A DNA stretch of 64,000 bases from Gracilaria domingensis (Eukaryota; Rhodophyta; Florideophyceae; Gracilariales; Gracilariaceae): NCBI GenBank assembly GCA_022539475.1, contig VCMS01000216.1:1-64000 (forward strand), in the 5' to 3' direction. The position numbers and the translations under genes were made by a program. The notes beneath the pieces were generated by a model that ran no database searches, was not told the origin of the DNA, and worked only from the letters and a program-made list of their open reading frames with translations. This document shows, one piece after another, positions 20,955 through 33,000 of this stretch (position 1 is the first letter of the stretch; each line of letters starts with the position of its first letter).

Positions 20955-21503
20955 GATGTTCGAGATGGAAAGGATTCGCTTTGGGGCCTGGATGGGAGGG
21001 TAATGTCATGTGTGGGTTGAAACGGGTGGGTATTTACATTGTCCTTCAGAGGCAAAGGGAAGAGCCCTGAGGTTTTTTTCTGATCGTAACATTACTTATG
21101 AAAAGAAACTTTGCGCGGATGCATGAAAGACTCTATCCTTCGAAGAGTAAAGGTTCGCATTATATGAATCATTGGAACATATTTCATATAAAGTGGGTAA
21201 GTTCGCAGAACTTTACTTATGAATACTGCTAAAAGTGTATTCAAATTTGAGAAGTAAGCGGTTGGATGGTTTTGGAAGACGGTTGAAGTTCATAGAGAGC
21301 CTCATGCTTCTTAGTTTTCAAATGTGTGAAAGGGGGAAAAGGTGTTATATAAGAGGGGATTGTATTAATAAGAAGGCGATGGGTTTGCAAACCGTGGGTC
21401 AGGGGACAGATACGGGTTCAAAATTTACGCGTTTAGGCATCTGTGTTTCTCTGGATAGAATGAACTGGGGGACACGCACTGTGCAGTACGAAGTCTAATT
21501 GCA
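20955..21503. other. intergenic spacer
   Basis: This is A/T-leaning sequence between the minus-strand KPR-like gene and the plus-strand membrane-protein region. A frame at 21235-21498 shows no motif. It may hold divergent promoters, but nothing specific was seen. Confidence 0.3.
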
Positions 21504-22739
21504 ATGGATGGTACAAAAATGTGTAGAACAAAAGATTCAATATTCATGCTACCTGGTGCAGGTGTTGGGGTGCAATGTAAAGCGCAGCTGCTATTGTACC
21601 CTGACAGAGCTGAGTTGAACTTTAACAGTGACTTATTGCTAACGTTCGACAAAGTGACGGGAAAGGGGCAGGTTAGGCGACCTGAGAGCGACGTACGAAA
21701 CTGGGCGCTGATGAGGGAGATGAGCGAATTGTGTAAGTTCGTTTCAGAGCATATTGATAGAGAGGAGATGTTGCTGTAGAACCCTGATTTCTATCGAATG
21801 TTGTCTGGCAAAGTACATTTTAGGAGGTGCCTTCGTTCTGCACCTGAAAGGGAGGGGCATGGTCGACTGAGGCGAATGGGTAGCCAGATTTGCGGGGACT
21901 CGCTGATGTTGTATTGTGTGTTGTGGATGCTTGCTCTTTTGTTGTTGTATGGAGTGATAAAACCGGTACTTGTGCATGTGCTAAAGTCGGAGGACGGTTC
22001 TGTGAGCGCGTATGCTTGGAGGGTGTTGACGGTGGGGGTAATTGAGTCGTTGCTGCATGTGTTGTTTACGGAAGGTTTGCAGTCTGTGCAGGAAGGGTTG
22101 TCTGGTTCGGTGGCCATAGAGAAATTTCACTCTGAGCGTCGGCTTGGGATTTGGGCAGCTTCATTGAATGGATTTGGGGCGTTTACGTTAAGTGGACTGT
22201 TGTTTGTGAACAGTTGCATTGCTTTGAGTTTACATTTCTTTCCGGAATGGAGAGGGCTGGTGGATGCAGTTCAGGTCAACAGTGTTGCATTCTCTTCTGC
22301 AGGGTTTCTGTTGGGACTGGGTAACTATTGTTTACAGAGATGGCTTGTGCTGTGGAGCACAGAGAATGGTTCGAATCATGTTGTGGATTTGCCACAAGAG
22401 AGGCGAACGGTGGGCAAAGTGCTGCAAATAGTTGTGCATAGTGGGGGCAGTACATTGAAGTCGATGATGTTTATGAATGGGATGGGGAAGGCGGTGAAGC
22501 CATTCTTTCAGAGGTTTGCTCCGATTGTGAGTGCTCAATTGGTGAGCGATTCATTTTCGGATGGTTTGCGGAAACGCATGAGCCGTGTGGTGCCACCAGT
22601 ACTGGGTAACACGGCTTTTGTTGTGTTAATCATAATGTATTCTGTTGCTGAGCTACAGGAAAGAGCGTTGGTAAGAAGTATGTGGGAGGCGCTTTACGCA
22701 GGGAATGAGAGAGAGCGGCGTCGCTTTGTAAGTTTATAA
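21504..22739 (+). CDS. multi-pass membrane protein, unknown, with in-frame TAG
   Basis: The main frame from ATG 21798 gives 313 residues. Hydrophobic segments lie at about residues 37-58 (LMLYCVLWMLALLLLYGVI), 70-90, 120-145, 165-185 and 275-290, with a basic N-terminus and a basic C-terminal RERRRFVSL. Four to five membrane helices are likely. The same frame is open upstream from ATG 21504 and interrupted only by TAG at 21777-21779, then resumes with NPDFYRMLSG. The 91 upstream codons may therefore belong to the protein. No family is recognised. It stands between the third KPR-like gene and the third coiled-coil gene. Confidence 0.55.
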
Positions 22740-23165
22740 AGGTTTAATACAAGTTTTGTAATAGAAAAGGTATGTGATAGTACAAGTTTGTTTGTCGAAG
22801 GTTTTTACTAAAGGGTTTGTTTCGTTAACATTGAAGTGGTAATGTATGAAGAGGGAAAGGTGTTGGGGATAAGAAGGGCTTCTATTGCTTGACTTGGAGT
22901 TGTTGCGTATAGCTATTCACATGGAGATGAGTAAAGTATGGTCTGGAGCAGGGTGGTACACGTTCAAGTGTTTGCATGGGGTTCGGTGGCGTATGGGTGT
23001 TTTGGATGGAGTGTGCACGGGGGGGTTGTTTGGCGCGAAAACGAGATGAGAGTAATTTTGAGGAAACGGGGAATGCGCGTGGGCTGTGCGACGGTCAGCA
23101 TCGCGAGTGGCCAAGTTGCATTGTCTTCGGTGGCATATTGGCGCTCTCGTGTTTCTCTTGCTACT

Positions 23166-24106
23166 ATGCGCGTGTACGTAGTGATTTCGAACGGGTATGT
23201 GAAGGACGAGGAGTTGCTGGCGCTCTTGGAGGGGAAGGAGGTTCCGGGGACGCCTTCGGGAGAGGAAGAAGAGGGCGTCGAGGGGAAGAAAGAGAAGAAG
23301 GCGGTGCATTTGAGCCCCCTGGGGCTTGGGAGGGAGGTGGGGGGTGGAGGTGGGGAGGGAGTGCCGCCGAAGGGGATTGCGGAGGAGCTGAAGGGGCGTG
23401 TGATGGAGATGGGGGTTGAGGTGAAGGAGCAGATGGATGACTTTCCTGCGAACAAGGTGGTGGAGTTGGGGGGAGCTGTGCTGAGTGTTTCGGAGGGTGG
23501 ATTGCCGGTGGAGGTGATATCGAGTGTGCGAGGAGGGTTGAAGTTGGTGGGGATGGAGATGAAGGGGCATGTGGATGGGATAGTGGAGTGTTTGGTGAAG
23601 GAGTTGGCTGAGTTGAAGGGGGAGAATAGGACGTTGAAGGGGAGGGTGGAGGTGCTGGAGGCGCAGGTGGGACAGGTTGAGAAGGCGTGCGATCTGTTGG
23701 TGGAGATGAAGGGGATGCTGCAGGGGGGGCAGGGAGGCGGTGAGAAGGCGTCTCCGGTGACGCCGAAGAGTGGAGGAGGGAAGAAGAGGGTTGTTGAGGG
23801 GGTGACGAGGAGGGTGGTGGGAGCCGTTTGAAGAAGAGGAGGGGAAGGATGGCGAGGGTGGAGAAGAATGGAGAGGTGTATGTGCCGCGGCAGCTGCCTG
23901 GAGGGGCGCCGTTGGTGGGTTTCAGGAGTGCTGGGCATGCGGTGCGTATTGCGGAGAGGATTCTGGGGGAGCAGGAGGAGAAGACGCTGGGTGGGATGGG
24001 GACTCGTATGGGAGCGCGGCGTGTGTATGAGAATGGGCTGACCTGTACGCAGAGCTTTTACGAGATGACGTTTCAGGATACGCAAACTGAAAATCCTGAA
24101 GAGTAA
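23166..24106 (+). CDS. Glu-rich coiled-coil protein (third relative)
   Basis: The shared N-terminus is ISNGYVKDEELLALLEGKEV. The best start is ATG 23166 (MRVYVV), although the frame is open from 22938. The body is Glu/Val/Lys-rich with heptads over about 23400-23720. The first frame ends at 23831, overlapping by 4 bp (ATGA) a second frame that carries VGFRSAGHAVRIAERILGEQEEK and RRVYENGLTCTQSFYEMTF to the TAA at 24106. Copy B reads through the equivalent join in one frame, so a one-base shift here is likely. It shows the C-terminus that copies A and B lose behind a TGA. No known family is recognised; the role may be as a scaffold or DNA-associated protein. Confidence 0.5.
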
Positions 24107-24231
24107 AGTGTTTTGGTGTGTGCTTGATGTGTTTTAGGGGTGAATGGAAGTGAGTGAGGGGTGTAGTGGACGGGTGTGGTGGGCAAGGGGGGTGGGGTGT
24201 GGGCTGTGTTCCGGATTGGAACAGAGAGAAA

Positions 24232-24481
24232 AACTAGCGCGCGTGAAATAAATGAAAAGGTTCCTGGAAAAGGGCGTAGTTTTGGTTGAAGGCGGGCGGA
24301 ATCTGCCAAAAAACTAGAGGAACAGAACAAAAAATTACGCGAAATGGAATACAATATTGCAAAATTTGTTAATTCTTTGAGTGCCAGCCCGGCAAACCCC
24401 CTCGCGCGCCCATTTCTGGGCCTAAACTACGAAATATCCCACAACTAGCTCTCACTATTCCACTTTCGAGAACACAGACGA
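24232..24481 (+). repeat. terminal block with three AACTAG motifs (third locus)
   Basis: AACTAG occurs at 24232, 24312 and 24443, with the conserved CGCGAAATGGAAT, TTTGAGTGCCAGCC and CCCCCTCGCGCG phrases in order. It ends GAACACAGACG at 24481. The block lies 125 bp after the coiled-coil stop, as at the other two loci. Beyond 24481 the sequence is unrelated to that beyond copies A and B. Confidence 0.7.
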
Positions 24482-24487
24482 GGAGAG

Positions 24488-24770
24488 TTGAAGAATAAGA
24501 ACGAATGTCCTCAGGAAGAGGAAGAGAAGAAAGAAGACTTTATGAAGAGGAAACGAAGCTCCGAAGAGATGAAGCGCTCTGGAAAGAGGAAGGAAGACTC
24601 GATTCAGAGTAAGAATGATTGCCCCGGAGGGGAGAAGTTAATGAAGTATGCCCTACAAAAAGGAAAGAAGCCTGAAGTTCAGGAGAAGATCACAGTTTTA
24701 TTGGATGAGTCAACTAGGTTGTGGCCCGCTATCCGGGCTCAAACCGGCCAAGATTTTGGAAGGAATACTC
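24488..24770 (+). other. charged ORF remnant before element X
   Basis: A frame from about 24488 encodes a Lys/Glu-rich peptide (KRKRSSEEMKRSGKRKED) and then KITVLLDESTRLWPAI. It then runs into element X, whose sequence begins at about 24770. No family is recognised. It could be the start of a host gene cut by element X. Confidence 0.3.
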
Positions 24771-26820
24771 TTAGGAGGAGGGGCCACCGGACTCGCTCGG
24801 CCCATGCTGGGAACCGGCGTTCGCTAGCTGAGCTAGGAGTGCCTCGAGCATTTGCGAGACGTCTCCCGACACAGCGTCGGATACCACAGCCTCGCTGAGG
24901 AACTGAGCGATGACTGCAGCCCGCGTCGCATCGGAAACTCTCGCGTTCGCGGCTTCACTCGTGCGAGGCGACGGCACCGTCGCAGGAGCGGGTGCAGGCA
25001 CGGAACCAACCTCCCTGGGAGTAGGAATGGGCCCAACAGGGGTTGTATGAGCAGGAACCGGAACGGAGACACCTTGCGAGGGATCTGGCGCTGCAGTAGC
25101 AGGGACCTGGCGCTGCAGTAGCAGAAGATTGTTCGAACACCGGCGCGTCGTTTCCCCAAAGGGATCCTCGTTCTCGTCAGGAGCGTCGTCAACCATCAGG
25201 TTGTCGTCCCCAACAGGGTGAAAGAACTCGTCCGTCATGATGAAGCCAGTTGGATGTCTCACAGGGATTACGCGCTCGGATGTCCCGAAGTACGTCCGCC
25301 TCCTCTCTGGAGATCATTGTACGTGTCCACGGGTCGTAGAAGACGAAATCACCCGCCAGCGGGGTTCTGCGGCCTGGAGAGAGATCAATCGCTAGGTCAC
25401 CCTCGTCACGACGACTTTGCGCCAGAGGAACCTGGTTCCAATCGACGGTGTCGATCACTCGCAAGAGGCTTACCAACTCGGAGAAGTTTCCGTTTCCGCC
25501 AAGCGGAGTGGTCAGGTCCAAGTTGCGCATCGCCAGCCGCAAACGCGGGGGAATGAACCACAGTCGATAATGGTCGTAGACCTCGTAGAGGATGAATACT
25601 GCTGTTCTCGCTGCTCACTCCGTCGTCACCGCGGACCACCACCCCGAAAACGGGTCTGTTGCCATTCGACTACCAATGTAGGTAATGCACGGCGGCAGCT
25701 CAACGTAGCAGCCCCGGCACACCTCAAAAGAGGCCCAGACGAGCGGCAGAGGGACGTAGCGCCCTCGCATGTGTCGTACCTGAATTCGATGTGCTTCCGT
25801 ATTCTGATTCGGGATTACATATCCCCATCGGGAGCGAGAACGCCGTTCGGAACGGATCATGGTTTGAAGGTAATCAGCCCGCGGTGCGCGGGGAAGGTAT
25901 CTAAACTCTGCACGCAGAAGAGGACGGGTCCAGCACAGTAGACCCTGGTGAGTTCCGACGTTTCGGTAGCGCTCAACACCACCGGCAAGCCAGGCAAGGT
26001 TCTCGCCGTACTGTATCTCGCCAAGAGTTGGGTAGAAGGCGACATCGAATCGGTACTCCGAGGTAATAGGACGCTGCGAATAGGTTCGGTACATTCTCGT
26101 GTGTGCGACTCGGATCATTTCCGCTCGAGCGGCATTGTGAGACTCGCCACGACGGTGGACTAACGCCTGTGTAGGAATCGCAATACGGTGCTGCCAGTCG
26201 AACGTCCCCGTCATCCAGACGTGTACCGCGCCCGGCGAATGGCCGCTGCCGTCTGCGTAAGCCTCTACGAGAGATCTCATCACCACGCCGTGTGGGTGGA
26301 ACCACGGAGCCCGTAAGAACGGAGTCGGATTGGTGCGCGGGTCGACGCTTTCCAAGTCGTCGTAAAGTGCCCACGCCCCACATTGGGGTTGAAAACCGGC
26401 TGTGCCGTCGGCAAGGGAGCAACCCAGCTCCTCTGAAGAGTCTGTTGCGCAGCTAGCTGCGGTTGAAAGCCCACTTGTCGGAGCGGCGCGCTGTGGAAGC
26501 CCGATTGGATCGGCGGAGGATGGTTAGAAGACGACGGCTAAGCCGGTTGACCCAAGTTACCGAAATAAGCTTGCGGAAACCCGCCTTGCGGTTGTTGGCT
26601 GCCCTGATTGGGGTTATACATCGTGGAAAGCGAAAGAGACGCCGAAGAAGTCGGGAGAGCAGCCGAAGAAGTCGGAAGAAGAGCCGAGAGCTCGGGAGAA
26701 GAGTTGCTAAAGGCCTGGTTGCAGGAGGAGAAAGAACTGCGGGGCGCGTGGAGGTTGAGTGTGCCATGAGCTCGTTGACGAGGGGAGAAGAAGGCTGAGA
26801 ACCCGCCATGGCGGTCGTAT
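24771..26820 (-). pseudogene. antisense accessory ORF of element X (fossil)
   Basis: Frames over this span match the accessory ORF of 2L and 2R in order: APWF...LVEAYADG, FDVAFYPTLGEIQYGENLA, LRAEFRYLPR, GCYVELPPCITYIGS and TRAAVIAQFL. Similarity is at protein level and only moderate, so the ORF family is old. It is broken in about four places. The function is unknown; I see no protease, zinc-knuckle or membrane signature. Confidence 0.6.
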
Positions 26821-26885
26821 ACTTATGCACTCCGACGGAAGATGGGTGCCCCCCGAACGGTGTTCGCGCGCCTCAGCAGGGGAGA

Positions 26886-27613
26886 TGTAGTGCAACGCTT
26901 TCGCGGAGGATGTTCGCAATTTCGAGTCATAATTTTCGCCTGGCGATGCCGGCTGTCTGCCCATTACTATGAAAGGAGGACGTGTCTGGCCCATTCTATG
27001 GTGATTTGTACCGTATATCGGGGTTGGCCATCAGTGGAACTGAGATTATGAAGTGCCCAGCATTGATGGCTAGTTACACACGTGTGGGAGGTTTGCACCC
27101 AACTTTGGGGTATTTTAGTGTTTATTAATATTTCATATTATATTTTAGGCACACTTCACAGTGGCGCAACCGCTCTACGTAGTAGAGTGAGCTCGGCCCA
27201 ACTTGGGAAGTAAACGAACCAACCGAGTGTTCGGCTCTAATATTTCACCCTTGGTGAGTGATATCCTCCTTGCGGGGAGTCGCTGCCTTGTGAAGGTCTT
27301 GTTATCCGCCTCGCGGCATCTACACCACCACTCTCCGCTCGTGCGTGTGTTTTCCGCTTTGTTTTCCTACCGTCTATCTACGCCCCTGTTCTACAGGTAT
27401 CTATCTCTTGTCATCCGGCTCGTGCCGTGTCGTCGCTACCCACTCGCGTAGTCTATCGCCACTCTCGTGTGCGCTCGCTGCTTACGCGTGACGTCATACC
27501 CGGCATTGCCGTGATCTCTATTGCTACACGTCTTCTCTGTTTACTGCTCTCTACGCCCGTTGGGAAGGATTGGTCTCGGATTTACACCCGGCCTGCTGCA
27601 CCATTCCTGGGAG
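26886..27613 (+). repeat. LTR of element X, left part (rest at 38290-38379)
   Basis: It starts TGTAGTGCAA after a purine tract and shares GGAAGTAAACC-like and TTTACACCCGGC phrases with the LTRs of 2L and 2R. With the piece beyond element 1, its length is about 818 bp, near the roughly 850 bp of the related LTRs. Confidence 0.6.
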
Positions 27614-28346
27614 TGTGGTGCAAACCCACGAGTGGGCAAACAAGAGCCGCGTCGCGGAAAGCACCGACAGGGTGTTCGAGACCTGCTCTCTATAGAGGTA
27701 GATGCAGCAGTAGAACCCTCCGATAGGGCCAGCGCGATGCCGGGTGTAAATCCGGATGGCCCCGATCTGGGCGTGCAGTCGGAGGTGACGGGTAGAATCG
27801 GCGCGAGGTCCGGGTTGTCCGGCGAGCCACAGCGAGTGGAGGTATCTAGCCCAACGGTATGGGACGAAAAAAGATCAACAAACGAGCCGCAGTGCGGAGC
27901 ACTGACTCGTGATAAACGGGAAAAAGTCCCGAGACAAATGGGCCAAACCTGCAATGTAGGCAGAGTAACGAAAGCGTAAGACGGAAATAAAGACAAGAAA
28001 TAGATAAGAAAAGTGCCGTGACGACGGTTTAGTACTCCTCAGTGGTAGAGGTGGTTGACGAGTCCGGATATGCGGCGACGTTCCAAGAATTGGGCTGGAG
28101 TCGTGCGCAAGCTGCGACAAGTCAGAGCCAAAGGCCTCCTTGAGGTTTACTGAGTGAAGCTGGCGCGCCGTCGGCACTCCTAAGTACTGTGGAGGCCGAG
28201 GCGTGCCAGTGTAAATTCCTAAAATATTAGGCAAAATAAATTACTAATTCTAATAAATGTGCCAGCAGGCCGGGGTCCAGCAATGGACACCCGGTGCATA
28301 ATATGCACTGTAAAATGCGCATATTATTGCGACAATTTGCACGACA
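27614..28346 (-). repeat. 3' LTR of element 1
   Basis: 733 bp with TG...CA ends (TGTCGTGCAAATTG... on the minus strand), next to a polypurine tract (AAAAGGGGGAGA on the minus strand, just right of 28346). Its partner is 37554-38289. Confidence 0.85.
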
Positions 28347-30095
28347 TCTCCCCCTTTTCAGGACGAGGCACAAAGCGCAAAGTTGCGGTTGACGAGCCCG
28401 GAACACGGCAATCCATCCTCGCAAGCCGAACTCCTTGGTCGAATCCTCCCAGATCCCCCAGAAGGCTTCCCGCAGAGGGTAATGACCACAAGCCTCCTTC
28501 TCGAGGTGTCCAAAACGACAACGACGCGTCCGAACTGCCTGCAGGTTACCCAGGTCGTTCGCAAATATCTCCAGTGTTGGGCTTCCCTTCCGCATCCTAG
28601 CGGTCGTACGTGCCTCCAACAAAAGTGCCAATGAGTCTTACATCCTCCTCAGAGAGGCTCCCGTCTACGGTGGTGGCCGTCATTGAGCGAAAATCCCCGA
28701 CTGATATCGGCTTCAGTACGTCCTTCACCAGTTTCGGCACTTCCGAGTTTTCGGCTTGCCGTCAAGTACGGATCAAACCGGCTCATCCGGTAATTTTCTG
28801 GACTCGTACGAGACGATAGAGCCCAAGAAAGCCGGATTTGAAGACCGGGAAGTGCCTCAAACGAGGTCGTTTCGGTTCAGGTCTCTTGTAAACAACCAAA
28901 ATTCGGCAAACTGAACACCTCCACTGAGCGGCTTGAACGATAACCGAACTCAGCGTTTTTCCGCAGCCCTTGTAGTCCTGCCAAAGCTCTACTCGGATGC
29001 AGTTCTCGTCTCAATCGGCTGCAGGGTTGCGGAGATAGCGCTGTCCCAAGTTGTGCTAAAAATAGCCCGACGGAGGGTGTTTTCGTGAACGCTATAACTC
29101 CACTGTTGCATACGGCACTAAGCCACTCTGCTCAACTTTAAGTCTCTCTAAGCAAAGTCGAACCACGCTGAGAGATCGGAATGTGCTTCAGAGTAAGTGG
29201 GTCAAACGCGATCGTTCCAGTTCGGACATCCCAAAAGGGCAAGTTGATTGACCGACCGAGATGACTTCGGAGCTTCGCGTCCAGCCTTCTCACAAGGCAA
29301 GAGACCTCCCAGATGGCCTTCATATCATCCGAAGAGTTGGTATAGAGATGCCAAGATCTTCGGGAATGCCGTGTGACGGATACAGTATAAGTCCGATCCA
29401 GTGTACTGGCAGTACTGTAGTGCTCAGACCTTCGTAACAAAAGAAGGCATACCGTCAACCATCGGACTTTGACCATGCCGTAGAACGGTGGAACAGATGT
29501 AGCCACTCATACGCGTGCAGAAAATCCAAGAAAACCGCGCTATGAAACCGTGAACAGCAAGAACGGTCAAGCGCAATTTCCCAGTAATGGCGAATGTAAA
29601 TCCGTCTCTGCGGCAAAGAAACCGGGGAGACTCGGCACTGTGCGATATGTAGTGGCACCAAAAGGGGATATAGACGATGGGGCATGCCCCGGATAGTAGT
29701 CGTAATTCATCCAGCCGTTGCCGGCTTGGCTCAATTTTTCTTCTTGTTCTCCCCCTTCTCAGTGAGCAATACCTCGATTGAGGCGAATTGCAACTGACCC
29801 AACAAGAGAGGGGTGAACCTTCCGCAGAAAGCGGCTGTAGCAAATCTTCTTAGTCTTCTTTCCAGTTTCCTGGCTGCTTTCTTCTTCTTAGGCTTCTTTC
29901 TTCTTCAAATTCTTCTTCTTCTGCATTGTAAAGTGGCTTCCGCGTTTCGCGGCATGTGTTATCAGCGTAAAGCTGTCCCTTTAGGGCGGCTTAGTCCGCC
30001 TGAGGCGGCTTAGTGATCTCAACTTAACTTAGTTACGTCCGCTTGAAGCGGCATATCCCGTCTGAGACGGCTGTGCTCAATTGAGGCGTGGGTGG
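28347..30095. other. pol-to-LTR spacer of element 1
   Basis: 1.7 kb with no long ORF. It is flanked by two copies of the purine-tract phrase, at 28347 (TCTCCCCCTTTTCAGG) and about 29746 (CTCCCCCTTCTCAGTG), as the accessory ORF is in 2L and 2R. Short CCG...CGG palindromes cluster at 29940-30075. The antisense accessory ORF is not recognisable here. Confidence 0.5.
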
Positions 30096-33000
30096 TCAAC
30101 CCACTTGGGCCTTGTCCAGCGTAGCCGGCATCGGTGTCCGTGTGCGACGGTGGTACTGCAAGACCTTCGAGCGAGGCAAGTGCTCAATGGGATCGGGCGT
30201 ATCCTCCGAAGAGGCGTAGGCGTACCAACGGACTCGATACAGTAGTTCCCCGTCAGGGGCGTAGCCGTGACTTACCAGACGGTCGATGACGTATTCCTCA
30301 TCGAGGACACTCCGCTTGGTGTGCGGCTTGCTCGAGCAATCCTCCTTCGAGGCGTTATCGTCGCTTCTCCCGTCGTGGGCATCGTCGTTCGTGATCGGCT
30401 TCCGTCCTGACGGCAGTACATCCTGTACGCCAGGCTTTGGTCCTGGTGACCATGGTGACCATGGTGCTTTCCTGACAGTCAGGCTTCTAGTTTCCTGGTT
30501 CTTCTTTCCATGCTGCTGGGCTGTGAACAGACTTCGTTCTTCTCGAATGGCGAGCTTCCGGCGTTCCGGCACAATCTCGCGTTGCGACGGTGAACGGTCC
30601 GCAGTGCGGTGTGCCAGCGAGTGGTGTTCTGGCACGTGCCGTGGCGGCGGTTCGCCGCGCCCTGCGGCTGCAGAGTTCTACGCCGTTACGTTGCTGGCGC
30701 GTGTGGATTCAAATTCGGAATTTCCGTTTTTAGACGACGCCAGGTCTGTGGCTGGCACGTGCCCGGCTTGCGCACTGTAATCCTCGATTGGAGGCGGATC
30801 TCCCACGGAGCTCGACACTGGGCGCGACGTGCGCGCGTCGACGGTGCTTGAGTGCTGCCCACTTGCTGTGGCTTGACTGCTTGCCACACTGGCGGTTGCT
30901 TCCGTATTTTGGACGGCCTCAGCACTTGGTGCTGCACCAAAATCTCCCGAAGTCGGGTCTGCCGTAACAGTACGGTCTTTTCGAACTAACTCTTCTTTCT
31001 CCGGACTTCCGGCTTTGTGATTCACCGTAGTGGTGCGTTCCTCTTCAGGCTTTCTCGATAACTGCGAGCTGCATTCCTCGTTCTTCCGGTTCTCCGGCTG
31101 TGCGTCGCACGACGGCGTGTTTTCGCCATGACTTGCGTGCTCGACCGAGGCCTGCGTAGGCAACTCCGTCGATGACGGCGACAACGACAAAGAACGACTT
31201 TCCCCCTCCCCCTCCTCAGTCGGAGCGTCAGGGGCGGTGGTCAGTATCCCCGGAGGGGCCATTATCCGCGTGTGCACATGTGCGGCTGTAGGGACCGACG
31301 AGTTCGGTTCCGGCTTAGCTGGCAAATGAGCAAGTCCGCGATCCGGATGCGGCAAAACAGACGGTTCATTGCGACTTCCCGCTGCGGTGGCTGTTTCCGT
31401 CTCGACGGCTGTTTCCACAGTAGGTGCGGTAGTAGCCGAAGATGGCGGTTGCGATTCCTGCGAAACAGGCTTTGGCGCAGGCGTTACGCGATCTAGCGAA
31501 AAACGCTCGTGCTCTCCTTTGATGTCAAGGAAAACCGTTGTGTCGGTAACAGCAATAACCCGGAACGGGCCGTCCGCGATAGGAGAAAGCTTGTGTCACT
31601 TCTCCTTCTCGGGGTTGTAGTACTTCTTCCGTAGGAAGGCATAGCTACCTTCCCTGATCTGCGGGGCGTTCTTACGCACTCTAGCGTCGAAATTCTGCTT
31701 GTATGCGGCCTGTGCCTTAGCGATGTTCTGCCCAACTGTAGGGATAATGTTCTTAAGCCAGTCCTTCCAGGCCTCCCTGTGTAGACGGAGCGACGGGAAC
31801 TTATCCAAAGTTGGCTGTGGCTCGATAGCCACCAAAGGTGGGACGCGTGATAGCACAAGCTCGAACGGCGAGATCTGAGTAGTGCGATGAACCTGCGTGT
31901 TGTAGGCATATGTCACCGCGTCGGTGTACTGATCCCATTCCGACGGATGCTCGGCAAGAAACTTCCGCAATGCGTTGAGCATTGTGCGGTTAAAACGCTC
32001 AACCTGCCCATTACTCTGGGGATGATAGGTGGTAGTGAACCAGTTCTGAATCCGCAAGATGCGGCATACGTCCTGAAAGAACTTAGCCGTGAACTGCGGT
32101 CCATTATCCGATAGTAAGTCGATCGGCGGTCCGTAGACAAAAACCCAGTGAGTAACAAAAGCTTGGGCGACCGCACTAGCAGTAACCTTCTTCAAAGGCA
32201 CAGTCCGTACCAGCTTAGAAAAGCGGTCGGTGATCACAAGTAGAAACCGGTTTCCCCGGCGAGTGCGAATAAACTCACCGAGTAGATCGATAGCCACAAA
32301 CTCCAGTGGAGCCCTAGCAGGGAATAGTACCAACTTCTTGGAATAATTCCGCAGCTTGACGCGGTTCTTCGCGCAATCAGAACATCCAGGAACAGTGGTA
32401 TACGCGTCAAAAGCCATTGCTGGCCAGTAGAAGTTCTTTCTCAAGGTGTAGTACAACTTCCTACCACCAGGGTGGGCTGATAACTTCGCGTAATGCGAGA
32501 AGTGCAATACTCGTGACTGAAGTGAGTGCGGAACCACAATCTGTGGCCTGTTTCCGACGGTTCGGATTAGGAATCCTTGGTCGTTCTCGACGAAAGGCAA
32601 CTGGGCTCCACCGTTTAAACGGCTGCGAATCTCCGTACAAAAACGGTCAGTGTGCTGCTCCAGGATGAGTTCTTCCGGCTTGATCGGTACGAAAGAGCCT
32701 GGTTCGGGTTGCGTGTCCGACACGGCTAAGACAGCATCATAGATGTCCCATCCTTCCGATTCTTCATCGGCGTCGCTCGAGCCGTCTTCCGCGAGGAAGC
32801 GCGGTATCTCCAGGTCATCAACTGGCGCAGCCTCAGCCGCTGTCTCTAAGCGGGACAGTGCATCAGCCTGAGTGTTCAAGAGTCCTTTCTTGTAGCGGAT
32901 GTCAAAGTCGAATTCCGACAAGCGAAGTCTCCACCGCATCAAGCGGCCAGATGGCTGTGCAATAGAGAGTAGCCAGCGCAAGATCGAATGATCGGTATGA

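Larger units (their letters stand above)
24771..27613 (+). mobile_element. element X, truncated chromovirus tail with split LTR
   Basis: Only the 3' part of a Ty3/Gypsy element is present: an antisense accessory ORF (24771-26820, minus), a purine-rich tract (about 26868-26885), and an LTR beginning TGTAGTGCAA at 26886. The LTR is interrupted at 27613 by element 1 and resumes at 38290, ending near 38379 with GACA. Pol is absent. It diverges strongly from elements 1 and 2, so it is the oldest of the four. It is a fossil with several breaks. Confidence 0.65.

Noticed and set aside
27541-27996. ORFs inside LTRs (also 37535-38074, 38853-39302, 58887-59667)
   Set aside because: They lie in LTR repeats and follow LTR similarity, not protein similarity. 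Treated as chance frames.
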